DNA of 38,401 nucleotides from Thermoplasmata archaeon. GTDB lineage: Archaea; Thermoplasmatota; Thermoplasmata; Lutacidiplasmatales; UBA184. A program made the position numbers and the translations under genes. Positions 23,602 to 31,135 of the stretch are shown in pieces. Each line of letters starts with the position of its first letter. The stretch's first letter is position 1. A model generated the notes under the pieces. It searched no databases. It worked only from the letters and a program-made list of their open reading frames with translations, and was not told where the DNA came from. The DNA lies in contig JAKAAX010000019.1 in assembly GCA_021802125.1 (NCBI GenBank), positions 1 to 38,401 of the forward strand, written 5' to 3'.

Positions 23602-24339
23602 CTAGGATGCCGCGGGCGGCGGGCGCAGGGTCACGGTCACGTGGAAGCGCCCCTCGAACACGTGGACGTCGCCGATCCTCGACCCTTTGGACTGGAAGAC
23701 CTCGAAGGTGAACCGGTTGAAGTCGACCGGGGACTCGAAGGCGAGAGTAAGCCCCACCTTCACGACCTCCTTCGGCGCCTTCGCCATCTTCTCCTCGAAC
23801 TCGCGCACGACCTGGAGGGCCTCATCGACCCGGGAGACGTTGATGAGGACGGTCCGCACGCGCTCCTGGCGGCGCAGGAGCGCCTCGTAGAGGCGGCGGT
23901 TGACCTCCTGGGGGTCGAAGGGCTTCTCGATGTAGCCGTGGACCTGGGCCAGGTTCACGGCCCGGAGCACCGCTCCCACGTTGGTGTGGGCGGTGATGAG
24001 CATCCGGACGGTCTCGGGGTACCGCTCCTTCACGTCCATCAGGAAGGAGATGCCGTTCTCCTCCGGCATGATCTGGTCGGAGAGGACGACGTCGATGGGG
24101 TGTTTGGCGAGCAGTTCGATCGCGACCTTAGGGTCCGGGGCCACGAGCACTTCGCTCTCGAACTCCTTGGCCTTCGAGAGCGTTCGCTGGAGCAGCGCGA
24201 GGATGTCCGGGTCGTCGTCGACGACCAGGATCCGGTAACGGCGCCGGTCCAACGCGGTCGGGCCGGGGGCGGGGCCCTTGGGAGGACCCGCCGGCCGGGG
24301 CATCGGGAAGGCGCCCGATCGGCCACGATCCGCACGCAT
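23602..24339 (-). CDS. Response regulator with unrecognised C-terminal output domain
   Basis: This protein has about 245 residues. After a 33-residue Pro-rich start, the receiver domain runs from RILVVDDDPD (acidic pair near 41-42) through VVLSDQIMPEENG (phosphoacceptor Asp88), LITAHTN and YIEKPFD. It is a canonical, active-looking receiver. From about 165 a helix RRQERVRTVLINVSRVDEALQVVREFEEKM leads into a beta-rich domain (VKVGLTLAFESPVDFNRFTFEVF … FHVTVTLRPP) that is not a DNA-binding helix-turn-helix. ATG 24339 is used, with GGGGAGCGAG upstream; ATG 24303 is an alternative. It could receive phosphate from an Hpt protein such as the one at 15397. Confidence 0.88.
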   Translation of the reverse strand: MRADRGRSGAFPMPRPAGPPKGPAPGPTALDRRRYRILVVDDDPDILALLQRTLSKAKEFESEVLVAPDPKVAIELLAKHPIDVVLSDQIMPEENGISFLMDVKERYPETVRMLITAHTNVGAVLRAVNLAQVHGYIEKPFDPQEVNRRLYEALLRRQERVRTVLINVSRVDEALQVVREFEEKMAKAPKEVVKVGLTLAFESPVDFNRFTFEVFQSKGSRIGDVHVFEGRFHVTVTLRPPPAAS

Positions 24340-24405
24340 GGGTCCACTCGCTCCCCGCGAGCCAGCCAGCGCCGGCGGAGACGCATCTTCGGCAGCGGTG
24401 AGGTT

Positions 24406-24414
24406 GGATATAGG
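24406..24414 (-). promoter_or_regulatory. TATA box of the response regulator gene
   Basis: The minus-strand sequence cctatatcc predicts transcription from about 24385, a leader of about 46 nt. No plus-strand gene lies nearby to use it in the other direction. Confidence 0.55.
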
Positions 24415-24487
24415 CGCTTCGTCCGTTCCAATGCCGCCCTTGCCGAGACCGTCGGCCGGTCGGGCCAGCGGTCCGTCCGTCGCGCGC

Positions 24488-25501
24488 TCACACGGAGGAA
24501 CGGGTGGCGCCTCTGGCCCGCGAGGAGGAGCTTTCGAACCGCCTGCGAAGGGACAGGTAAGCCTCGAGGTCTTCGGGGAACGAACGCTGGGTGAGACACA
24601 CGCGGACCCCGGAGGGGTCGCGGAAGTAGTGGCCCGGGCAGACGAGGACCCCCTTCCGAAGACCGGTCTGCGCGAGCTTGAGCGAGGTCCCGGGCGCGAT
24701 CCCACGGTCGAACCAGACGGGCGCACGTGAGACGAACTCGGGGTCCACCCGCTCGCGAAGGACCTCGAGGTTGCGCAGGTAGAGCCGCCGAGACTCCCCG
24801 ACAACCGTCTCTCGTGCCCTCAGAAGGTCCTGGGCAACGCCCACCGAGGCGAGGGAGGGGCGGTCCACCCAGAGGTCCGCCTCGTCGGCGAACGACGAGG
24901 CCTCCTCCGGCGGAGCGACGGCGAACCCGATGCGGATGTCGTCGGTCCCGTAGACCTTGGTGAACGTCCCCGTGGTCCAGAGATTCGCCCTCCCCCGCCG
25001 GGCGAGCGAACGCGCGAGGGTGAACTCCCGGAACGTCTCGTCGACCAGCACCGCCTTTGACCCCTCGGTCGCCCGGAGGAGCTCCTCCTCGGTACGCAGG
25101 TACCCTTCGGGATTGTTCGGGTTCGAGAGGATCGCGAGGTCCTTCCCCGAGAGCCCCTCCGAGACCCGAAGACCCAGACCCTTCGCAGCGTCCCAAAGGG
25201 GTGGGTACTCCGGTCGGACGAGCCCCGCGGTGGGCGACCGGGCCGAGCGCGCGCGAAGGCGGTCGCGCAAGTAGAGCAGGACCAGGGTGTTCGCCGTGGT
25301 GGCGCCGGTGGTGAGGACGATCCGGTCCTTTGCGACCCCCAGCACCGCCCCGAGATGCGCCCGAAGCTCGGCAGGGCGGCCTGGTCGGAGCTTCCGGAGG
25401 ATGGGCTGCGCCGAGCGGAGCTGCCCCTTCATCCCGCTCTCGGCGAGGTCGTGGGGCATCCCCGGATGCGAAAGGATCCAGTCCGCGAGCGGAAAGGCCA
25501 T
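24488..25501 (-). CDS. PLP-dependent aminotransferase, class I/II
   Basis: This 337-residue protein has fold-type I features in order: LTTGATTANTLVLLYLRD (phosphate-binding turn), VRPEYPPLWDAAKGLGL, SNPNNPEGY (the conserved Asn), VDETFREF (Asp binding the pyridine nitrogen) and TGTFTKVYGTDDIRIGF with the Schiff-base lysine. A C-terminal arginine in PSGVRVCLTQ would bind the substrate carboxylate. It is shorter than aspartate aminotransferase and nearer to the histidinol-phosphate aminotransferase/CobD size, but the substrate is not identifiable. GAGGTCC precedes ATG 25501. The C-terminal 20 residues are Ser/Arg-rich. Confidence 0.88.
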   Translation of the reverse strand: MAFPLADWILSHPGMPHDLAESGMKGQLRSAQPILRKLRPGRPAELRAHLGAVLGVAKDRIVLTTGATTANTLVLLYLRDRLRARSARSPTAGLVRPEYPPLWDAAKGLGLRVSEGLSGKDLAILSNPNNPEGYLRTEEELLRATEGSKAVLVDETFREFTLARSLARRGRANLWTTGTFTKVYGTDDIRIGFAVAPPEEASSFADEADLWVDRPSLASVGVAQDLLRARETVVGESRRLYLRNLEVLRERVDPEFVSRAPVWFDRGIAPGTSLKLAQTGLRKGVLVCPGHYFRDPSGVRVCLTQRSFPEDLEAYLSLRRRFESSSSRARGATRSSV

Positions 25502-25533
25502 GCGGACCTCACACCGCCGCTCGGGAAGAACTG

Positions 25534-25559
25534 TTCGGGGTGCGGTGGCGCACCACGAA
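25534..25559. repeat. 26-nt imperfect palindrome between the coiled-coil gene and the aminotransferase gene
   Basis: TTCG and CGAA flank GGTGCG and CGCACC around a GTGG loop, with a single mismatch. It lies 41 bp after the stop of the coiled-coil gene and 32 bp before the aminotransferase ATG. It could end the upstream transcript, form an RNA hairpin or be an operator. There is no following T tract. Confidence 0.45.
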
Positions 25560-25600
25560 GGCTCGGTGGGGCGCGGCCTGGGGGGACCCTGGCAGAGGCC

Positions 25601-27436
25601 TCACCGGGCGCTCGGCGCAGGACGCGCGCCGGAGCCGCCAGGTCCGCCTTCCGCGGATCCCGAGCCCGCCTGGCCCCCGAGCCCGCGCTCGAGTTCCGCC
25701 ATCTCCCTCGAGGTCATCCGGTGGAGGAGCGCGAGGTCCGCGGCTTCCATGACGTCGGCGCTCTCGACCTGCGTGCGCCCCTCGAAGGCCGCGTTGGTCC
25801 GTGCGAGCTGCTCCATGAGCACGTCCAGGTTCGCGCTCTGGTGGTCCAAGAGCGTCATCCGGGCGATGAGGGTCATGACCTTCGTCGGGAGGTTCACCCC
25901 ATGCATCCGGTCGCGCGCCTTCACGAGGTTCGTGCGGATCTCCTCCTCCTCGCGACCGTACTGCTGACGGAAGGTCTCGGGGTTCTTGCGGAACTCCAGG
26001 TTCCTTCGGATGACCTCCAGGCGCTCCTCCACCGTCGACGGGCTCGAGACCTCGACGTGCAGGGTCATGCCCGAGAGCAGGTGGTAGGCCTCCTCGTCCT
26101 CGTCCTTGAGCCCTCCCAGCACCGCCGGGGGGAGGGAGTGGGAGGACTGGGCGGCTCCCTGCTTCACGCCGGGCCGGGGGAGGGACAGGGCGGCCGTCTG
26201 GAGGACGGTGTCGACCAGGTAGGCTCCGGTCTCCTTGCCGAAGTGGATGCGGCCGGTGAGGAAGCGCTCCTCGTCGTTCCACTTTCGGTAGGTGTCGGCG
26301 GGGATCTTGAGCTTCTCGTGGACCGGCTCCAGGACCTGGGCGAAGGCGAGGAGCAGGTTGAACTTCGCGTTGCCCTCCGGACCCCAGAGGACGACCCCGC
26401 CGAGGGAGGGGTCGATCGCGGTGAGCAGGAGCGCGCGCTTCGCCTTGTCCTGCCCGACGACGGCCGAGAACGGGAACATCGGGCCCTTGAGCCGCCGGGC
26501 GAGCTGGGCGTAGCGCCCGCGACGGAAGATCCGCGTCTGGAAGTCGGTCTCGATCCGCTTGCGCTCGTGCTCCAGGTCAACGGTGAACTTCTCCTTGAGC
26601 CGGGTCTCGGCCTCGGTCAGGTGCGACTTGGACTCCTGGGAGAGCCGCGCCTCGGTCGCCTCCGACTTGCGGGCGAGCTCCGTCTCCAGGCGGGAGCGTT
26701 CGATGGTGAGCTGCTGCGCGCCCTTCTTCTCGGCCTCCGCCTCGAGCTCGGTGAGCCTCTGGCGCTGCTTCTCCTCCAGGCGCGACTGCATCTCGGCCTC
26801 GCGCTGCCGGAGCTCGACCTCCAGGTTGCGTCGGAGCTCCGCTTCCCGGGCCTTGACGGCCTCGGCAAGCTGCTCTTTGAGCTCGTCCTCGCGCTTCCGG
26901 GTCTTCGCCTGGTGGGTCTCCTCCAGGTCCCGGCGGTCGCGGGCGAGCTCCCGGTCGGACGCGCGCCGGGCCTCATCCTCGAAGGCCTTCTTGTCCAGCG
27001 CGAGCTGCGTCTTCAGGTCCTGCTCGCGCTTCTCGTAGGCCTGGAGGAGCTGGGTCTTCAGCGCGTCGTTGCGCTTCTCCAGCTCGTCCCGGAACTTCTG
27101 GGTGAGCTCGGTCTCCTGGCGGGTCATGGCCTCCTGGACCCGTCGGTCGGTCTCCACGGAGGCGTCGGCACGGGCGCGGGCGACCGCCTGCTCGACCTCC
27201 CGGTGGCTCTTCTCCTCCGCCTGGGCGGAGCGGCGCTCCCACTCGAGGTCGCGGTCCCTCTGGGCCTTCGCGACGACCTCGGCCGTGTGCCGCTGGTGAG
27301 CTTCCTCGGAGGCGTGGAGCTCGCGGGCCTTCTGCTCGTCGAGCTCCTTGCGGGCCTTCGCGACACCTTCGGCGATCTTCTTCTGAATGAACGCCATCTC
27401 GGCGTCCAGCTCGTTGGGGTTCTCCGCCGGGGGCAC
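25601..27436 (-). CDS. Long coiled coil fused to a degenerate ChlI-type AAA+ domain
   Basis: This is a 611-residue protein. Residues 10-305 are an almost unbroken charged coiled coil, rich in Glu, Lys, Arg, Gln and Ala. From about 320 the sequence matches the magnesium-chelatase ChlI start (FPFSAVVGQDKAKRALLLTA, IDPSLGGVVLWGPEGNAKFN). The P-loop is altered: GPEGNAKF has Phe where Ser/Thr should follow the lysine. The expected Walker B 'LYVDEINLL' is absent; DTVLQTAALSLPRP occupies its region. The C-terminal lid helices (DRMHGVNLPTKVMTLIARMTLL…EGRTQVESADVMEAADLALLHRM) are retained. The domain may still bind a partner but probably does not hydrolyse ATP. GTG 27436 has GGAAGGCGG upstream, 32 bp after the intact ChlI gene. 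Confidence 0.85.
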   Translation of the reverse strand: MPPAENPNELDAEMAFIQKKIAEGVAKARKELDEQKARELHASEEAHQRHTAEVVAKAQRDRDLEWERRSAQAEEKSHREVEQAVARARADASVETDRRVQEAMTRQETELTQKFRDELEKRNDALKTQLLQAYEKREQDLKTQLALDKKAFEDEARRASDRELARDRRDLEETHQAKTRKREDELKEQLAEAVKAREAELRRNLEVELRQREAEMQSRLEEKQRQRLTELEAEAEKKGAQQLTIERSRLETELARKSEATEARLSQESKSHLTEAETRLKEKFTVDLEHERKRIETDFQTRIFRRGRYAQLARRLKGPMFPFSAVVGQDKAKRALLLTAIDPSLGGVVLWGPEGNAKFNLLLAFAQVLEPVHEKLKIPADTYRKWNDEERFLTGRIHFGKETGAYLVDTVLQTAALSLPRPGVKQGAAQSSHSLPPAVLGGLKDEDEEAYHLLSGMTLHVEVSSPSTVEERLEVIRRNLEFRKNPETFRQQYGREEEEIRTNLVKARDRMHGVNLPTKVMTLIARMTLLDHQSANLDVLMEQLARTNAAFEGRTQVESADVMEAADLALLHRMTSREMAELERGLGGQAGSGSAEGGPGGSGARPAPSAR

Positions 27437-27468
27437 GCTTCCGCCTTCCGTTTGGTCCGGTCCCAGCG

Positions 27469-29445
27469 CTAGAGGTTCTCCTCGATGACGCGCCGGAGCC
27501 TTTCCGGACTGAACTCGGCCTGCTCAAAGGGTTTGCGCCGCATCCTGTGCGGGAGGGCCATCTCGGCGATCCGCCCGATGTCGTCCGCGGAGACCTGGGT
27601 CCGCCCCTCCAGCGCGCAGAGCGACCTGGAGCCGCGCTCGATCATGATGTCCGCCCGGTGGCCGTCCACCCCGAAGGCCGTGGTGACCTTCGGGATCGCG
27701 GCGAAGAGCTTCGGAGCGATCTCGACCTTGGGCAGGAGCTCCCGGCTCCGCTTGATCTTCTCCCGGATCTGCCCCTGCAGCGGCTCGAACCGGGAGCGGA
27801 ACTCCCCGGGCTCGCGCTCGAAGTCCTGCCGTCGCTTCACGATCTCGATGCGGGTGTTCAGGTCCTCGATCCCGCTGATCGAGACCTGGAGCGCAATGCG
27901 GTCCAGGAGCTGGGGCCGCAGGCTCCCCTCCTCAGGGTTCATCGTCCCCACCATCACGAACCGGGCAGGGTAGGAGACGGAGATCCCTTCCCGCTCGACC
28001 GTCACCCGGCCCATGGCCGCAGAGTCGAGCAGGACGTCGACGACGTAGTCGTCGAGCAGGTTGATCTCATCGACGTAGAGGATGCCCCGGTTCGCCTCGG
28101 CGAGCACCCCGTGCTCGAAGGCCACCTCCCCGTCCGTGAGCATCCGGCTCACGTCGAGGGTCCCGACCACACGGTCCTCCGTCGCGTTCAGGGGGAGGTC
28201 GACCACTTTGAGCGGGCGTGAGTGGCTCGGGATCGCGTCGGGGGTCCGCCCCTGGAACTTCTCCGTGCACTCCCAGCACCAGTCCTGCGGGCGCGCCGGG
28301 TCGCAGGAGAAGCGGCACCCCTCGATGACCCGGATCTCGGGGGTGATCTCGGTCAGGCCCCGGACGGTGACGGACTTCGCCGTCCCCTTCTGGCCGCTGA
28401 TGAGGACCCCCCCGACGAGGGGATCGACGACGTTGCAGAGGAGGGCGAGCTTCATCCTCTCCTGGCCGAGGACGGCGGAGAACGGGAAGAGCGCGGAACC
28501 CTTCCTCCCCTTGGCGCCGGAGAGCTTCGAACGAGCTTCCTCGCGCTTGGCCTTCCGCTCCGCGTCGGCGGAGGCCGCGGCAGTGGCCTGGGCCTGGACC
28601 TGGGCCGGAGAGACCTCGGCCTGCTTCAGGATCGCCTCGACCTGGACCTTGTTCTCGATCCGGCTCTCGACCTCCACCTCGGTCACGCCGGCGCCGCCCT
28701 CCAGCGTGGCCTTGAGCTGTCCCACCTGGACTCCCGCCATGCCGCTCGCGCCCGCGAGCGCGATGGCCTCCGTCCGGGTCTTCGCCCCCTCGATGAGGAG
28801 CGCCCCGCAGCTCGAGCAGGAGATCGCGTTGGGCTCGACGGGTGCATCGCACTGGGCGCATCGCATGGTGCCGACCTCGAGCTCCGCGCCGCAGGAGGGG
28901 CAGGCGGGGGCGTTGTACGGCACCGGGGTGGAGCAGGTGGGGCAGAGGGCCTCGGGGTTGGTCAGAGGCTCGTTGCAGTGGGGGCAGAAGAGGGCCTCGG
29001 CGGGGACGAGGGCCCCGCAGTGGCCGCACTTGCAGCTGTCCGGGTCGAAGGCGGCGCCGCACCGCTCGCACCGCGGGGCGTAGACGCTCGTGACGGCCCC
29101 GCACGCGGGGCAGAGGGATTCGTCCCCCACGAAACGCTCCTCGCCGAGCACCTCGCCGACGAGGGCCTCCGTGTCGGGATGCGACATCTGCACGGACCCT
29201 TGGCCCAGGTCGTCGGGAGGAGCCGAGTCCGCGAGCAGGTCCTCTAGCTGGGCGGCGAGCTCGTTGACCGAGTCGGCCGTCTGGGGCGTTCCGCCGTTGG
29301 GGGTTTCAGGAACATCGGGGACCTGGAATTCTGCATCCAGATCGTTGAGCGGGTCCGTCCCCGGGTCCGCTTGCGGGGGAGGGTTACCACCCTTCGCGGA
29401 ACCGGGCCGGCGGGCCGGTTCACCGGAGGGAGGTGGGACAACCAT
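27469..29445 (-). CDS. ChlI/MoxR-type AAA+ ATPase with four N-terminal zinc ribbons
   Basis: This protein has about 658 residues. An acidic Pro-rich start is followed, at about 110-215, by eight CxxC knuckles (CPAC, CERC, CGHC, CPHC, CPTC, CPSC, CAQC, CSSC), enough for four zinc ribbons. A helical Ala/Gln-rich linker leads to a complete ChlI domain from about 320: FPFSAVLGQERMKLALL, Walker A SGQKGTAKS, the Cys insert CRFSC…WCWEC, Walker B GILYVDEINLL, sensor VGTMNPEEGSLRPQLLDR and a C-terminal lid (HRADIMIERGSRSLCALEGRTQV). ATG 29445 is preferred to 29469, because the predicted start point (near 29461) lies between them and GGGGTG precedes 29445. It heads an operon with the coiled-coil ChlI paralogue. 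No chelatase H subunit or VWA partner is nearby. Confidence 0.9.
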   Translation of the reverse strand: MVVPPPSGEPARRPGSAKGGNPPPQADPGTDPLNDLDAEFQVPDVPETPNGGTPQTADSVNELAAQLEDLLADSAPPDDLGQGSVQMSHPDTEALVGEVLGEERFVGDESLCPACGAVTSVYAPRCERCGAAFDPDSCKCGHCGALVPAEALFCPHCNEPLTNPEALCPTCSTPVPYNAPACPSCGAELEVGTMRCAQCDAPVEPNAISCSSCGALLIEGAKTRTEAIALAGASGMAGVQVGQLKATLEGGAGVTEVEVESRIENKVQVEAILKQAEVSPAQVQAQATAAASADAERKAKREEARSKLSGAKGRKGSALFPFSAVLGQERMKLALLCNVVDPLVGGVLISGQKGTAKSVTVRGLTEITPEIRVIEGCRFSCDPARPQDWCWECTEKFQGRTPDAIPSHSRPLKVVDLPLNATEDRVVGTLDVSRMLTDGEVAFEHGVLAEANRGILYVDEINLLDDYVVDVLLDSAAMGRVTVEREGISVSYPARFVMVGTMNPEEGSLRPQLLDRIALQVSISGIEDLNTRIEIVKRRQDFEREPGEFRSRFEPLQGQIREKIKRSRELLPKVEIAPKLFAAIPKVTTAFGVDGHRADIMIERGSRSLCALEGRTQVSADDIGRIAEMALPHRMRRKPFEQAEFSPERLRRVIEENL

Positions 29446-29483
29446 GGGGCGCACCCCAACAAGGCGCATCCGCCCGTATCAAC

Positions 29484-29491
29484 GTTTTGAA
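29484..29491 (-). promoter_or_regulatory. TATA-like box of the zinc-ribbon ChlI operon
   Basis: On the minus strand, ttcaaaac follows a GC-rich gggcggggcg stretch that could act as a BRE. The predicted start point is near 29461, which favours ATG 29445 as the translation start. Confidence 0.5.
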
Positions 29492-29658
29492 CGCCCCGCC
29501 CAAGGGGAGTGTCGAGGGGGGGGTTTCCCCGGGGAGGAGGGCGGAAGGGAGGGGTGAGCCCCGAGCGCGTCCGTGCGCACCGTTTGGAGCTGGGAGGCCC
29601 TTCCCGGCCGCCGGGAATACGTAGGCGCGCCCCCGCCAACGCTTAAGTGGTCTTCCAC

Positions 29659-29666
29659 GGTTATTG
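29659..29666 (+). promoter_or_regulatory. TATA-like box of the PRC-barrel/coiled-coil gene
   Basis: The sequence ggttattg predicts transcription from about 29688, a 13-nt leader before ATG 29701. A second AT-rich patch, gcttaagtgg (29641-29650), is an alternative. Confidence 0.45.
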
Positions 29667-29700
29667 TGCGTGCGGGCCCGTCCGGGGGGCGCCGCAGGTC

Positions 29701-30993
29701 ATGGGGGTCCTAGAGGGCATCAAGGGGTCGTTCTGGCCCTCTGGGAAGCGGGGGCTCGGTAGTCCGCTCTATTTGGAAGAGGATGGCCCGATCCTCGGCG
29801 TCATCGACGACATCTTCCTGGACAAGAAATCCGGCCAACCGGTCGCCTATCGCGTGCTCGCGAGCGGGCAGTACCTGGAGGTCCCCGCCGAGGCGGTCAC
29901 AGAGACCCCGGGCGGGTACACCTACCGTTCCCCCTGGTTCGCCGAGGCGGACGCGCTCGTGCGCAAGCTCGAGAGCCAGGAGCTGCTGATGCCGGAGCTC
30001 CTGTTCTCCTCCGTCGCCACAGGCGACGCGGACCGGAAGCTCCTGGAGAGCGCCATCGAGCGCTCCCCCGCGCTCAAGAAGATGGTCTCCCAGGCCCAGG
30101 AGCTCTACGTCGGTCTCACTCCGCGCATCGAGGCTCTGGACAAGGAGAAGTACAAGGTCGTGGGCGAGGTGACCGAGCTCGCGGAGGGGCTCATGACCGG
30201 CCGCCTCCCGAAGGACGTCCACCGGGAGCGGTTCGTCGCGCTCAAGCGGCGCCTGCAGGTCCTGGACGCGTCGCTCCACCGCGCCGAGTCGCTACGGCGC
30301 CGGCTGGAGGCCATCCCGTTCGTTGCGCTCGCCAAGAAGCCCGAGGTCGCGAGGGCCCTCTCGTCGTCCCCTGCCGGGGCGGACGGGGGGGCCCACCCCG
30401 CGTCCCGTGCGATCTCCACCGCCGCGCCAGGGGTCCCGCGCCCTCCCCCCGGATCGGGCGAGGAATGGAAGCGCATCCGGAAGTTCCGCGTGCTGAAGGC
30501 CGAGACGACGCTCCGTCAGAGGGAGGAGTCGCTCCACCGCATGGAGGATGAGCTCCAGAAGAACGGAGGGCTCTCCTCCGACATGGTCCAGACGCTCACC
30601 CAGAACTACGACAAGCTCGCCCAGGCCATCGCGAAGGGCGGTCCGGACGGCCTGAAGAAGGAGCTGGAGCGCATCATCGCCCAGCGGCAACAGGAGACGC
30701 CCAAGACCGAGGCGAAGGCCCTGGGGGCGGCCCTCCAGGCCCCCTCCGCTTCGACGCTCGGGGCCCGCACGCCGGGGAAGACCTGCCCGCTCTGCGCCGA
30801 GCCGCTCACCGGGAGGGAGACCACCTGCCCGGGTTGCCAGGCCGACCTCCAGACCCTCGAGTCCGCGAAGGACGGCACCACCGGGCCCAACGGGGCGGAG
30901 AAGTTCTTCCGCGGGGGCGGTGCGACGAAGCTCGGGGTGGTCCTGCTCCTGCTCTCCGGCGCGACGTTCCTGTCCTGGTTCCTCCTCCGCTGA
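29701..30993 (+). CDS. PRC-barrel-like / coiled-coil / zinc-ribbon protein with C-terminal membrane anchor
   Basis: This protein has about 430 residues. ATG 29701 is chosen because the fold begins there (MGVLEGIKGSFWPSGKRG) and upstream frame content is low complexity. Residues 22-80 look like a PRC barrel (GPILGVIDDIFLDKKSGQPVAYRVL … YLEVPAEAVTETPGGYTY). Long helices follow, at about 100-220 and 255-340, separated by a Pro/Ala linker. A zinc ribbon CPLC…CPGC lies at about 363-380, and a final hydrophobic helix, LGVVLLLLSGATFLSWFLL, ends one residue before the stop, a tail anchor. PRC barrel plus coiled coil recalls CdvA of archaeal cell division, though the family is not established here. 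It is divergent from the ChlI operon, with promoters about 170 bp apart. Confidence 0.8.
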   Translation: MGVLEGIKGSFWPSGKRGLGSPLYLEEDGPILGVIDDIFLDKKSGQPVAYRVLASGQYLEVPAEAVTETPGGYTYRSPWFAEADALVRKLESQELLMPELLFSSVATGDADRKLLESAIERSPALKKMVSQAQELYVGLTPRIEALDKEKYKVVGEVTELAEGLMTGRLPKDVHRERFVALKRRLQVLDASLHRAESLRRRLEAIPFVALAKKPEVARALSSSPAGADGGAHPASRAISTAAPGVPRPPPGSGEEWKRIRKFRVLKAETTLRQREESLHRMEDELQKNGGLSSDMVQTLTQNYDKLAQAIAKGGPDGLKKELERIIAQRQQETPKTEAKALGAALQAPSASTLGARTPGKTCPLCAEPLTGRETTCPGCQADLQTLESAKDGTTGPNGAEKFFRGGGATKLGVVLLLLSGATFLSWFLLR

Positions 30994-31135
30994 GACTGCG
31001 GAGCCTGTCGGCGGCGCCAGGACCCGTTCGATCCCGTTGCTCTCGACCAGGGTCCCGAACGAGGGGCCCGGAAACCACCCCCCGCTCGTGAGGGGAGGCC
31101 GTCCCGATCCCACCAGGGGGGGTCGGGGTTTCTCT

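Noticed and set aside
27469..29445. Magnesium or cobalt chelatase assignment for the ChlI protein
   Set aside because: No ChlH/CobN or VWA subunit and no tetrapyrrole gene lies nearby, and four zinc ribbons are not part of chelatase ChlI. The AAA+ class is kept, the chelatase function is not.
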